This document shows positions 23,229 through 35,473 of a stretch of 64,000 nucleotides of DNA, one piece after another. The translations under genes were made by a program, and so were the position numbers. Origin of the DNA: Klebsormidium nitens (Eukaryota > Streptophyta > Klebsormidiophyceae > Klebsormidiales > Klebsormidiaceae); the NCBI GenBank assembly GCA_000708835.1, contig DF237102.1:106153-170152 (forward strand). The letters run 5' to 3'. The first letter of the stretch is position 1. Each line of letters begins with the position of its first letter. The notes beneath the pieces were generated by a model. It saw only the letters and a list, made by a program, of their open reading frames with translations, was not told where the DNA came from and ran no database searches.

Positions 23229-26200
23229 TTACCAAACAATGACAGAAGGACTTGGCTTGCTGCCATAATTCGCGAACCAATCTTCTTCTTGGTCATTCCA
23301 ATCTGCTGTTGCAGCCTGAAAGCAGTTTCCGGCCGGCAAGAGCAAGAAAAATGGAAATCTTACCCCTTTAACCTTGCAGAAACGCGGGTCTAGGAAAACA
23401 GGTCCAATCAAGAGAAGGCGAAACCGCCAAAGAGCACGTTCCTCACCTTGATGAACGGCCGGTCCTTGTGCGAAAACGAGTCTATGAAGCTGTCCTTGAG
23501 GAGAAGTGACACTCGGTCGCCCGACGCGCCCACGTCCGTAATCGTGTGCGCGCGCAGGTCGCTGCACAACGACTCCAAATACCCGCGCAACACGGCCAAA
23601 AAACCTTCCACGGCTTTGGCCTGCGGCAAGGAAAAATGGATTAACCGGCTGGCATTTAGTTACTTGTTTATTGCCTTGATGTACTGGTTTTTGTGTCTCT
23701 GAGACTTCCCGAATGCTTCTGTTTCGTTTCCAATGATTCCGGATACCCACTCAACACGGCCAAGAAACTTTCTACAGCTTTGGTGTGCAACACGTTGGGT
23801 TATCTGTCCGAGGACCAAGTCGTTGACTTAAGCGTACATTTCTTCATTACTGGGTTTTCCGAGGGATCCTCCTACCTGCTAATCAAGTACGCATGAAGCT
23901 ATTTTCATGAAAGCAGAGCAGGTCTTAAGAAAAGAGCAAGCCCCAGGACTAATGTAAGGCCAGCAACACGCTTGACACCTACATGCAGAGTGCTTGTCCC
24001 CACAAGCTTTCCATCCGAGGCAACCAGAGAAACCCTTTCCGATCTTACGGGAAGCTCTTCCTCCAGGGACTCATGCTTAAAGCATTGGCAAAGTAATAAA
24101 AAGAAATCAGACGCCTTGCCTTCACTTGGCGACCTGCTTGAAAAGAAAATCTACCTGAGCCTCAGTGGTCTTGAATGCGGGGCGGCGCCTCGACTCCCCC
24201 GCCGTCGCGGCGAGCTTTGCATGGAAGGGTTCCAAGGCAGCTGCTAGCTGCTTGGCCTTCGGGATGGGGGGGACCGTGCTGGTCATCTTTACCTGCAGCA
24301 ATGCAGGGGGGAAAAGTCCAGAAACTGTTCAAAGGGACAACAAAGTGACGAGCAACGCTTGACGGTGGGACGATGCTCAGAACCTGTAAGACGAGCCAGG
24401 CCTTTCAGGGGCAAATGCTCCGGATATGCGGATCTCGTCTTTTTTCATCGAACTGCTTTTAAAGTGCGAGACGAAATGCTCACAACCGACATGTGGGGAA
24501 CCGTTCAAATGGACGAAGCGGTGGCGGATCGACTGCAAATGCTCAAGACTTGTGACGTCAGACTCTGAACCTGATTATAGATGAAGCCGGACAGCGCCTG
24601 AGACTCTCCTTCTTTTCGAGGTTGTGAAAAAGAAATGAGCACAAAGCAAGGCCATGAACAAACCAGATGTTTGTGAAATCAGGAGAAAGGAGCCAGATGG
24701 GCACCGTTTATGCGTGTTGCTTTACATTGAACCTGTCGATTTTGAGCCCTTTTGAAGCAGAGAAGGCAAGCGAGAGTTGTCACAGCCCTTACGCAGACAT
24801 TGAAGCATTGGATGTAGATCCTTAGAATCATTCATGCGCCGAGACTCGGATGAGGGTGACCAGATAGCAGAAAGGATGCTCAAAGACCTAGCCCTATGTT
24901 CGGTCGCCGATTTGAGAAGGACGTCCGATAAAAATACAGCCAAAGTCTTGCATTCGGGTAACGATCGGTTGCTGAAGAAGACTTACCTTGTTTTTATATA
25001 CATTGACTCGGATCAGTGGCGCAATCTTAGACCGCACCTCGGCCGTCTTGTGCTGCAAACCAATCTGCGAAGACATTCCAGAATACATCAAAGCGAGTAC
25101 TGAGTGTAACGAAGTTTCCAATCGCCGGCACGTTTGCGTGTTGGAAAAAGGCTTAGCGACTAAGAAATCTGTGCTGTAATCCCGCAACGTCAGCTGCAGT
25201 GAGTAAAACGATGAGACACACCCACTCCCTTATTCTAGGCTCCATTGCTGCGAGTAACGTCACCACATACAGAGGATACATTGTACCATATAATCCACCC
25301 TCTAATCAAATCAAGATGCTCTGCTTTGATCGGGTACCCTGAATTCCCAGAAAGAGGCTTGTCAAGCCATCCGGCATCCCCAGGAGTTTTTGCCTCTATG
25401 AACCCTCAGTTCATTAGAAGCTACAAATTAGGCAGTTCTCGGCAATCAGAAAAGAGTTTTCCACCCGTAGGTTATGCGCCAACACAGAAGGTGCCTGGTT
25501 TTCCTGCCTCTTGTAACCGGTCCAGTACAGCCAAGACTTTGCTCGAGCTGACAACTGTAAGAGGTATTGTCTTCGCTACCCGTCGTCGAAAGAAATCTTT
25601 TGTATCTGACCTGAACGACTCACATGAGCCCAAATCTTCAACAGGAAGACGAGTGACAAGTGGGTGCAGAAAAGCGGTACGACTGGATTTGCGCCCGGAA
25701 TTTCAGTCCAAGCGACTACTTAAGCCTCACTCACCAGGAAGGGGACGGGGGCCTCGAGGAAGACTAGGAGGTCCGCGGGGAGCACGGGCAACAGGAGGCA
25801 CTGCCACATGAAGGGCCGCAGCAGTGGGACGATGGACAATACGATGGCCGATAGAACGCCCTGGGAAAAGGTATTCAACGTTAGAGATGTGGGGATGGGG
25901 TCTTCAGGTTTTTTCCAATTAAGAGCTGGAAATTGGAGAATGAGGACTCGGCGAGAAACACTAGCTGCAGAAAGCGCTGCAACTTAAAGGGCCGCAGAAG
26001 AGGGAATCTTATGCAACTTTCGTCGCCGCAGCACTGCAGCGACGGGCAAAGGACTAAAAACGTCCAGATGTTTCTGTTTGAAAGTATGGCCACGATCCAG
26101 CGAGAAAAAAAAACTTGACATGTCGTGCAAAACATGTCACTGGCGAGATGAGACACAAGAGAGCGTACTCGAACGAACCAACCTGTTGGAAACCAACCCA

Positions 26201-29200
26201 AACCAACCCACAACAACGTAAAGGGAACAGGGAAGCACAATCTGTATATCGAAATCACAGAAACCTGGACAGACCCGCAGCATATTGGACATGTCTCAGG
26301 TTCGTACCACTGACCACAATCTGCTTTTCCAGCAGCGCACGAACGAACATCAGAATTACGTCCTTGAGGAGTAATTTGAGACACAATTGACAGATTTGAT
26401 CAATTTGTATTATCAGAACCAAAAAACGGCTGAAAGTCGGACGACTCCTCACCGAAGTGGGACACATGACCACGATTCGTTGAATAGTATCGAGAACACC
26501 TTCTCGAAAGACAGACTTGTAAAATGCAGATGATCAAAAAATGTATTCCCGGACACACTAGCCCATGTCAGGTCCTAGACAAAAACCACGGTTTGCTTCT
26601 CCAGCGGCGCGCTGGCAAGCATCGACGTCACATTCTTGCGGGACGAGCTTCAGGCCTCACTGAGAAGAGCGGATTTCTAAGATTATCGATCCGGAGTTGC
26701 AGCATCTCGGACGTGTTTCTCATCAGGTTCGGACAGATGGCAAGAACCTGCTTCTCGAGCAGCGCGCTGACGAGCATCGACATCGCGTTCTCCAAGAAGA
26801 AATGTTACGTTCTAACGGCAGAACTCACTGAATTTTACTGTTAATTACGGATAATTGGCTGAGTTCTGGACGTTCACTTGCCAGGTTCGGACAGATGACC
26901 ACAATCTGCTTCTCGAGCAGCGCGCTGACGAGCATCGACATCACGTTCTCGAGGGACAGCGCCCGGCATAGGGTAGCTACGGACCAAACGGACACGGCAA
27001 GGGCCTCCTCGCCGGACGCTAGCGCCGCTTGAGCCTCGATCAACTCGACTTTCGACTGCAGAGAAAGTTGTGGGAAAATCATAGAAGAGGTGGATAGTCT
27101 GCAGATAAGCATGGGAGTAAATAAGGTTGCAGGGGACCAAACGGACACTGCCAGGGCCTCCTCGCCAGACTCTAGTGCCGCTTGAGCCTCAATCAAGTCG
27201 ACTTTCGACTGAGAGAAAGTCACGGGAGAATTTAAGGGTGCGTAGAAGAGTTGGATAGTCTGCAGATAAGCAGGAGCATAAAGAAGGTTGCAGGGGACCA
27301 AACGGACACTGGAAGGGCCTCCTCTCCGGGCGCTACTGCTGCCTGGGCCTAAACAACTTGACCTTCGACTGCGTGGAGAAAAGAAGACGGGACTTCAAGT
27401 TCATAGAGTCAGAGTCATGCTTCATCACGGCATTGAGGGAACGCAAGAAGGTGCATTCGGCAGATGAGCACTTTTTTGGAAGACAATGGACCCTGTGCCT
27501 CAATCAAGTCGACCTTTGACTGCGCAGAGAGGGAGAAGAAGGGTCTTCTGGGTTATGCAGATTGAGATCTAGGCTTCTTCACCAAACGAGTTCGAGATTC
27601 AGCGGAGCAATCGGCAAAGTAGTGACAGGGGCCCCCGAATTCTCGACCAACTCGAAGTACGGAGAGAGAGGACAAGGGTATGGATCGGTCTTGGAAGATA
27701 TCGGGTTTCATCAAGAGAATCAGAGACCGGAACTAATCAAGGATATCAAGGTGTCTGAGGACCACGCTTCTGGTGATAAGCGCTACTTCGCGTTCAGAAC
27801 CATCAACTCCAACTGGAGGCAAGGTTAGGAGGGTGGCTGACCTAACAACGGCGCGGTTAAGTGATGAATTGGAGAAGAAAACGCACCCACGAAGCAACCC
27901 AGCAACGCTGAGCGGAGGGCAGGGATCTCTATACCTCAGCGACTTCGATGCTCGACCGTACGAAAGGTGCGCAAGGCGACGAAAGGGATCAAAACAAAGC
28001 AACCGTGCGGGGCGGTTTATTATCGCCAATCAGACAAACCACGCAGTGCAGAAAAGTCGGGCCATGTTTCATCAAAATTCTTTCCCCAGAACGGGCGTAT
28101 CCTCGAAAACTGTCCGCCTATCCTTCCTTTACGAGCGACTCTTGCAGACCTCAACTGCGCTCAGCAGACCTCGTAACTAAGCGCACAAGCTTGGCCCCAG
28201 GAAGTTGATACTCATTTCAGATGACTGACGGAACAAATATTCTAGACTCTCCGCCCGCCCCTACCTTGCACAGCGCCAGATCGATATGCCGGCCCCCCGT
28301 CAGACTCGCTGGGATCACCGCCGGCCGTTCATAAGCGAGCGGCTGCAAATGATCCAACAGCTGAAACACCACTGATCCGCCCCGGGGCGGCACCTCCAGC
28401 TTATGATAGTCGCACACAATACGGAGGGAGTCGTTCCCATTTGCCTCGGCCCAGGCGAGTGCGGCGGCCACACCAAAGTCACTGTCCTCGTTGAAGGGGC
28501 TGGACTCTTCGTCCGCCTCCGTGCTGCCGTCAATGCTGACGTTCGTGGACGCTCCGTCAACACTGCAAGTTGAAATTGACGATCTCAAAAGATGAAGTAG
28601 GTTGAACTGGTACAGTGAACAAATTGGAACGGGTAGGTTTACTTGTGGGCTTCAGGACGGGTATGGGAGCGGAGCATGTACACCTCCGGGTTAGGATGTT
28701 CCGTTCTAGTGGAGCTTACCGTAAAGTTGCCGAAGTATCATTTACTTGAGAATGTCTTTGACAGTGCGTGATTGGTTGAGACATGCGCAGTTCGAACGAA
28801 GTGCGACGCAAGAGATGGAATCCTAAGGAAGGGCATGGTTGGACATTACAGGATCTGGGAGCAATGCCACTGAATAAGCGTCGTTCACTGAAGCATAGGA
28901 GCCGGTTTTAACAGCGGTGCCACTTCTGTTTATTTTCAAACATTAGCCCCACGGAGATTCGGGACCAAAGCTCGACTCCTAAGCGGCTGGCAATCAGTAC
29001 GCCTACTCGGATTCAACACAAGCGAGCCTCAACATGTCTGCAAGATGCGCACAGGATGCGCAATACCTGCTTATCATGAGCAGCAAACTTCTTCCGTATA
29101 AGCAAGCGAGCGAGCTCAAACGTCTCACCTGTAAGCAGAATCCACGCTGTTCATCCGGGTATGATGCGCCGACGGCCGTGCTGACGCCGTGGTCGAAGGC

Positions 29201-32200
29201 GTCGCCTCCGGATGCAACGCAAACGCCTCGCTCCCGAACGAAGGCGCACTCTCTATTCGGGCGTCTGGGATGTGCGCTCCGTCGAGTTCCTCCCCCGACT
29301 TTCCGTTTGGTGCTTCCGACAAGCCTTTCGAGACGTGCCCACCTATCTCTGCAGCTTCGGCGCTTCCGTTTTTGTCAATCGTGTCCGGTTCCGTTCCAAG
29401 CTCCGGGTGCGGGATTGGGGCCGGAACGCTGACCGCTATAGCGGGCGGTCGCTTGGTCTTGTATTGGCCAGGCTCGGTGGCGCCCCCCCTTCCGGAAGTG
29501 CTCGCTTCTTCGCTGCCCCCCACCCCATCCTCGTCATTGGCCGCTCCTCTAGCTTCCTGATCGTCAGCGTTTTCATTCGCCAACGAAACCCGTCCGTCTA
29601 GTTCTCCGCTCTCCCCATCCTTTCCGTTCACCTCCAGTGGTCTTTCTTCCGGAACCGTCGGCGGAATCGACGGAGCTGCGGCCTCTGCGCCTTCCTGAAG
29701 GCCCTGCCGTAACACCTCTATCCCGTCCGCACCTGGCCCGACCGGAATTCCGGTGTCCTCGACCGGAATTCCATCGCTCAGGTCCACGCTCACCATTCCC
29801 ACCAACGACGGCATCGTTTGAAGCCCCTCATCCTCCCCCCTCGCCGCAACGCTTGTGCTCTCTTCCGAACGGTTCGCCTCCATCGCTGCACCGTTTCCGT
29901 GCTCCTCTGCGCGACTCAACCGCTCGTCCCCCAGCCTCGAAGTTCGGTACTCCCGCTCTCCGCTCTCCCTCGTTTCGCCCCCCTTGCTTTCGCCTACAAC
30001 AGTACCTTCTGAAACCCCCCCTGCAGTGGAGCGGCCCCCCTCAGTTTTCCCCTGTTCTTTATCTGCGCTCAGAGGCGCTTTGAAACCGCCCCCCGCACTA
30101 GGTCCATCCCCCTTCGGCGACCGGACAGGACTCGCCGGCAAGCTTCGAGAGGGACTTCTCGGCCGATCCTCGATCCTGAACCCTTGGCTTGTCAGCGTGT
30201 TTCCCAGAACCTCGTCAACGGGGATCGCGCTGTCCATCCACTCGTTGGGGTCGTCTTCGGAGTTCGGCCCCCGAGGGGGTGACGCCATGCGCTGGCGGCT
30301 GCTGACTTTGACCATGGGGGAGGAGACGTCGACGACCATTTCGCTGACGCACGCGGTGATGCGGTCGAGGCGCTCCTGGGCCAAGACGCTGCACCAACCA
30401 CGGGGGCTAACATGAGTAAGTCTGGCAGCATCCGAAAAGTTTGCTGAAAAAGATACTGACGAATAATTGTCTTACTGGACACCATCTTACCTAAAGGCAC
30501 ACAAGAAGAGACGATACCAACAAGTACTGACGCCCTCATTCACCATGAAGCTGAAGGCAGAAGGCACGAATGCCCCGCAAGATTCAAGAGCAAGAAACAA
30601 TACGCGACCCAAGTCATGACGACAATACTACTCCTGCCCTTACTTGTACAAGACCTCAAAGTGGAGGTCGAAGAAGGGGTATTGTGTCAGGATGCAGTAG
30701 CAGCGAGGCGCCGAGACGAGGTACTTGCTGAGGGGGGTCGGGGGCGCAGGACTGAACGCCATCGACATTGCGAGCACCCCCGGGGGCCGCTGCACCATTT
30801 CGTGGACCAGGACGCAGACCCCATACAGCGTGACGTTGTCTGCGACCTTGAGCAGGAAGACAAAGGACTGGTCGTCCTTCTTCTGGTAGCTCTGGCCGTA
30901 GATCACCTGTGTGGAGAGGGACAGTCCGTGAGCTGAATTGCTATTCTGAGGAGGAACACTTTCAATAGGTCGTGAGAACCCAATTTACGATTCAGCGACT
31001 TTCTTTGGAAGTAATCAAGTTACCTCTTTTTAACTAAAACGAACATATCTTACGGCACCGCCAGGGACCCTAGGTTCTCCAACTCAAGATGCACCTTATA
31101 TCCCGCAAGTTTCTAGTCAACATCTTGCAACATAGGAGATGGACTAATTGCTGACCAAGATCTTCAATCCTCGCTCATTTTGCACCAGAATAGCACCAAA
31201 TCACGTCTCCTCAAGACGCCACTGGGATGCGCTGCCCTAACTTCTTCCTGCATGTTCAAGATCAAGCCTGCACTTAGAGAGTCGTCTTTCAAGATCTGCT
31301 ATCAGGCTCCAGCTCATGAATGTGCACTGCCGCTGACCTCATTTAGTTCGCTCATCGAAGGGGTGCGCTCCATCACCCGCGCCTGCACTCCGTTTGGGAA
31401 GCAGAAACCCGGGAGGTCCTTGAGAGCCAAGCGCTTGCCAGGAGGGTACTTGAACAGGACCTCCGGCTGGAGGCTGGTGCCGGCCGCGCCCTTATACATT
31501 GTGTACCTGCCGTCGGTCATAGCTTATCGTCATTGCTATTGAGTTGAATCTATATGTGGCTGCAGATGAGCAAGGCTTCTTAGGAAATTCGTGTGCAACC
31601 GATCGCATCCTAAAGTCGCCCTGTCCTTGATTGAGGTCTGATGTTCTGAAATGCAAAAGTTTACAGGTTCCAAATCAGATTCACAACGAGTCTGTTCGTA
31701 CAAGGTATCAGATCTGCTCTCTTTAATTGAAGCCAGGCCGATCTGACAGGACTGCTGCAAGCTGTTGTCCAGACGCCTGTGAAGGTACTCAACTTGGCAA
31801 ACCTGTCACAAAGTATGCAGTCCGCTAGTGGCAGGATAACAACTGACGCGGAAGAAGGCAGACGCTGCCAACGAACAGTTTCTTTGAAGACAACTCGAGT
31901 AACCTCGGAATCTGCGGGCTCATCCCTTTTGGCAACCATATAGTGGTGAAGTCCACTGCGCCTAATCCGCAGCAAGCAGGAGAAAGGCAAGGCATCACCA
32001 CTAACCCATCCTCGTCGCCCAGCTTTTCCGCCCTTTCGACCGCCCTTTCTGCCGCTTTCTTGGCTGCGAATGCGGCTTCCGTCGCAGCCACGTTTGCGGT
32101 GGGGGGGAGCCCAACCACCACAAAGTGCTCGAACAAGTGCGTCGGTTCCCCCCGGTGCCGAGCTTCCTGTTTTGGTAAAAGAGATTGTTATAAGAGTTGC

Positions 32201-33264
32201 AGATCTGCTGAAAAACTCCAGATAGGTCAGGAGCATTGATTGGTTTCTTACGGTCCCTGCGATTGCATCCATCGGGTGGTGAACTAAGAAACCCTCGCAG
32301 GCTATTGAATTTTTCTGAGGGCCTAGAGGGGGCTTGTAAGGCAGCAACGCGACCGCCCTGCTAAGAGTTCTACAGTCAAGGTTCCTGAGAACATCATTCC
32401 AAAACTGCACTTCGAGAACGACTTGCTGCTACAGTTGAGATGTGATGATCCATCCTGACTTTCTTATGCACTATATGTGCTACACCACTACACCAGAGCT
32501 CGCATTTCACCGCTCCCTCAACCCTAAACCAAATATTCAACATCAGAGTGAAGTTGCTCATATCAAACATCACCGCTGGTTACTTTGATGAATGCATGAA
32601 AGCGCATGCGAAAGAACGCTCTGCATGAGAAAGTTCTTAATCTCACGGGTCGACATGATCACAAACACTAAGCCTCTTCCAGTGTATGTGCAGCCATCGA
32701 GAAGCTGTCAAATGACAAACGTCAGCAGTGGAGTAATCTCAATACGCACTACAAACGAATTGCCGGCTAAAAAACACTTGCACTCACCAGGCCTTGTTTT
32801 TGCAACTTCGCCCACTGGCGCTTCTGACTGGTCAGCTCCTCAGGGTTGAATGTGCCCTTCCTTAATGACCCGGTGCCTTTGCCCCGTCCCCAAAACCCCC
32901 CAATCTTTCGCTTCAGCTTGGAAGGTTGCTTTGCGGAGACCACAATGCTCGGTGGCGGTCTGACTGCGGCGGCAGCCCTCGCAATCTCCTCCGGGGTCTG
33001 AGAGAGTGAGCTTCTTGGGCGAGGAATGCCCCCCCCATTAGCAGCTGCATTTGGATCCCTGTTTCCAGACATTGAAACTGGAAGCAGGCCTGATAGCTGC
33101 CACGCTGTTTCCAGAGACTTCTGAAGCCCCGCACGCCTGAACGGTCGGCTTAGAAAGGAATCAGACTTTGAGCTCTCAGAAAATAGATCGTCATCATCGC
33201 CGGGGTTTTTAAGGTCGTTCTGGGATTGCCCTGCGGAACTCCCCGGATCGCGGTGCGCATGCAT
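23229..33264 (-). CDS. DENN (AEX-3) domain protein, putative Rab guanine-nucleotide exchange factor
   Basis: DENN proteins act as GEFs for Rab GTPases in membrane traffic. Exons on the minus strand are 33264-32788, 32166-32006, 31506-31338, 30906-30644, 30388-29129, 28562-28265, 27055-26882, 25860-25735, 25064-24987, 24292-24155, 23620-23447 and probably 23315-23229; phases agree throughout (about 1134 residues). uDENN starts with FEHFVVVGLP (about residue 171) and continues through PEVLFKYPPGKRL and VADNVTLYGVCVLV. A disordered acidic linker of about 400 residues fills exon 5. The core follows with SALLEKQIVVICPNL, LLRPFMWQCLLLPVLP and EAPVPFL, then the distal part with LLLKDSFIDSF. The order matches plant DENN proteins such as Arabidopsis At5g35560. 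Intron 7 appears to use a GC donor (CTG|GCAAGT). The last exon, an acidic tail, is the least certain. Exons 7, 8 and 11 have degraded copies in adjoining introns. Confidence 0.9.
23572..23788 (-). repeat. decayed copy of DENN exon 11 acceptor end
   Basis: The 5' part of exon 11 (plus-strand 23572-23625) recurs at 23732-23788, upstream in the gene's direction, with shared blocks such as CAACACGGCCAA and GGCTTTGG/AGCTTTGG. The copy is in the intron and is not an intact exon. Confidence 0.75.
25797..26035 (-). repeat. decayed copy of DENN exon 8
   Basis: The start of exon 8 (SIVPLLRPFMWQ...LPVLPAD) is echoed at about 25985-26035, where the minus strand would read SCIRFPLLRPFKLQ..LQLVFLAE. It is an intronic copy upstream of the true exon, clearly diverged. 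Confidence 0.7.
26298..26957 (-). repeat. three decayed copies of the DENN exon 7 donor end
   Basis: The end of exon 7 (26884-26957, MSMLVSALLEKQIVVICPN) recurs at 26726-26800, 26585-26645 and 26298-26370. Each carries the SALLEKQ-like block; coding potential decays with distance. All lie in intron 7, downstream of the true exon, spaced about 140-290 bp. Confidence 0.85.
26960..27535 (-). repeat. three decayed copies of the DENN exon 7 acceptor end
   Basis: The start of exon 7 (26975-27060, SKVELIEAQAALASGEE...) recurs at about 27130-27215, 27297-27375 and 27480-27535, roughly 170 bp apart. The nearest copy still reads SKVDLIEAQAALESGEE and shares the intron sequence in front. With the donor-side copies, exon 7 is flanked by echoes on both sides. 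Confidence 0.88.
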
Positions 33265-33903
33265 AACTGGTGATCTGCATTGCGTGGACAAATGGTCGTA
33301 TGTCGAAGTAGCTGATAGAATGACGCTTACCAAAGCGATGCACACAATGAGGGTATGATAAGGCAGGATGGTAAAACAGGGGGAAAAGCTGGACAGAAGC
33401 AGGTGATCAAGGTCCAACAAACGCAAAACCTCCAGCTCATGAGCAGGTCTGACTCTCAGCGTACCTACCGTACCTGCCTTGCTCAGGCTGAGGCTGCTGC
33501 ATGAATGAATGTTGGGGGAGCTCCTCTGAGCAATCGGACGGCTTCAACCGGTTTCCCGATCGAACGGTCTCGATATTCTGCTGGAAATCTAGGTGTAGCT
33601 TTTAGCAAATCGAAGCCGTCCACGAATTCCAAGAGGCTCATCGGACGATCAATCGTTGGCTAATCATTGGTTGTTTGTTGACTCGGAAAAGGCAAATTTT
33701 CTTCCAGCAGGAGATTTTCTTCCAGCTGGCAAGCGAGAGCAGCTTCGTCCTCGAGGAGCACGCCAAAATCAGCTCCAAGGAACAGCATCGCCATTGTGCA
33801 GCCGCAAGGGGCGCTTTCAGAGCACGCTGGTCCTTGAAAGAGACGTGCAGCCACTTAGGTACATTCCTTCGTCCCTTCTCACTGTCAGCCAACCCCTAAT
33901 GCC
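33265..33903. promoter_or_regulatory. divergent intergenic region between the DENN gene and a small hypothetical gene
   Basis: About 640 bp separate the DENN ATG (33264, minus) from the putative ATG of the two-exon gene (33904, plus), so the pair may share a bidirectional promoter. I see no clear TATA box. Short open frames from 33656 on the plus strand could be 5' UTR. Confidence 0.35.
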
Positions 33904-35473
33904 ATGACAATCACAGCCCTACGACCCCTTGACGCGCGGCACGTGTCGACGGTCGCGACGGCCGCAGCTAAAGCTCCGTTCCTCAGAGGCCCCGGACATT
34001 CCAGCAACCTGGGACAGGAAGAGTGGCAATGGGAGCTTCCTCAGGAAATGGGACCGTCTTCGAGGGAGGGAACACCAGGCAGCGCGCGGAGACAATGGGG
34101 GCCAGCTCCGAACCATGGGTTTGAGCTGCCAGAGGTGGCTATGGACCCCTTATTTGAGGATGTTTGGGAGGACACTGTTGCAGCAGTGGGCCCTTGGATG
34201 GTAAGTCTTGAAACGGGGCTTTCTGACATCAAATAGAGCTTTAACATCTTGTTCAGGTGCCTTTGTCCTATTTCGACTCTTCTTCGGTGTTTACCAGCTG
34301 ACATTTCTCAAGAGTAGGCTTTTTCTGCCGCTTTTGCCAACACAGAAAGGAGTAGAAAAAGGTGTTGAATAGTTTCTGGGTCTTTGATACTTAAGCATGG
34401 ATCCTAGGGTTTTACAAAGGGAAGTACCATATCAGCAGGTGGAATGAAGCTTTCTTGGAAACGATTGTCAGAGCTCTTGTAACATTGGCAACTGATGTGA
34501 TTGGTTGTGCAACATCAGGGTCCGTAGCTTCTGATCGTCTTTCCCTCCCAGAAGTCCTCTTTTCGTTGGAATTGTACCGTGCTTTGGACTTCCTATTGGA
34601 AAGCGGTTCAGCTGGTTCATTTAGCTCTTGTGTTTCGCAGAAGCTCAGTTCAAGTCCCTTGCATTGATGTTACATACATACTTGGCTGAACCTGGCTGCA
34701 TGTTAAAAGCATTACGCTCCTGGTTCTATTAGGATGTTAGAAGCATTACGCTCCCAGTTTTGCCAGAAAGATGTATGCGTGCAATGTTGCTCTATTATAC
34801 TTTTCAGACGAAATGCAGTGTATTGCAAGCCGATGGTGGCCCTCTACTGAAACAAAGGCATCTGCTGTACAGCAGTCCGCTTTATGGTGAAGTTTTGGGT
34901 TGCCCTTATTGCCCTCCTCCTCAAAGCTGTTTGATTGGAAGCCCTCACTTGCCAAAAAGCCTTCTCACACTGAATAGCTTGGCAGTCCCGTGCTTTAGAG
35001 CGGAGGTGTTGAGTAAATGCTTTCTGTTTTCTGACAGACAAACCTGGGGGAAAACGGCTGGAAGCTTATGAGATAGTCTTTGTGAAAGTTTCTGGTGGAA
35101 GTTTTCAACGTGCAGTATTATCTGATGGCCAACTCTGCTACTTGAATTGGGTTGCTGGTTTGACGATTGGTTCGAGCAAATCAATGGGGCTATTTCCATC
35201 TGGCACAGGAAAGAAATGAAGCTTATGATACATTTTACACTTTCAAGTGTCCGTCTACTCTTCGCCGCTGGGCTTGTCTACTCTCGCTTGTGAATCAGTC
35301 GCTTGATTATCAGCGCTTCTTCATTGTCTGTGCAGAGCTCGCTGGAGACTCAACGAAAGGCAATGATTCACCAGTGCGAGCATGCCACGAAGTCTTTCCA
35401 AGACGCAATCCAGAAGAATATGCCCCACCAAATGAGCCTGCCAAAAACTGTAAAGGGGCAAAAGCCGCACTAG
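33904..35473 (+). CDS. hypothetical small protein, two exons
   Basis: Not recognised. Proposed exons are 33904-34200 (donor ATG|GTAAGT) and 35336-35473 (acceptor TGTGCAG|AGC), both phase 0, giving 144 residues. The N-terminal half is Ala/Gly/Pro-rich and probably disordered. The part spanning the junction (FEDVWEDTVAAVGPWM then SSLETQRKAMIHQCEHATKS) looks like an amphipathic helix that could form a small coiled coil. The C-terminus is basic (KTVKGQKPH). Further exons inside the 1135-bp intron are possible; that intron has open frames without recognisable content. The gene is divergent from the DENN gene. The model rests only on splice sites, phase and protein-like composition. Confidence 0.4.
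34701..34768 (+). repeat. 34-bp tandem duplication
   Basis: Two adjacent copies (34701-34734 and 34735-34768) of a TGTTAAAAGCATTACGCTCC-type unit with a few substitutions, inside the intron of the small hypothetical gene. Confidence 0.75.

Noticed and set aside
29189-30415. Long plus-strand open frames opposite DENN exon 5
   Set aside because: They are antisense shadows of a GC-rich, low-complexity coding exon; the minus frame joins in phase with exons on both sides.
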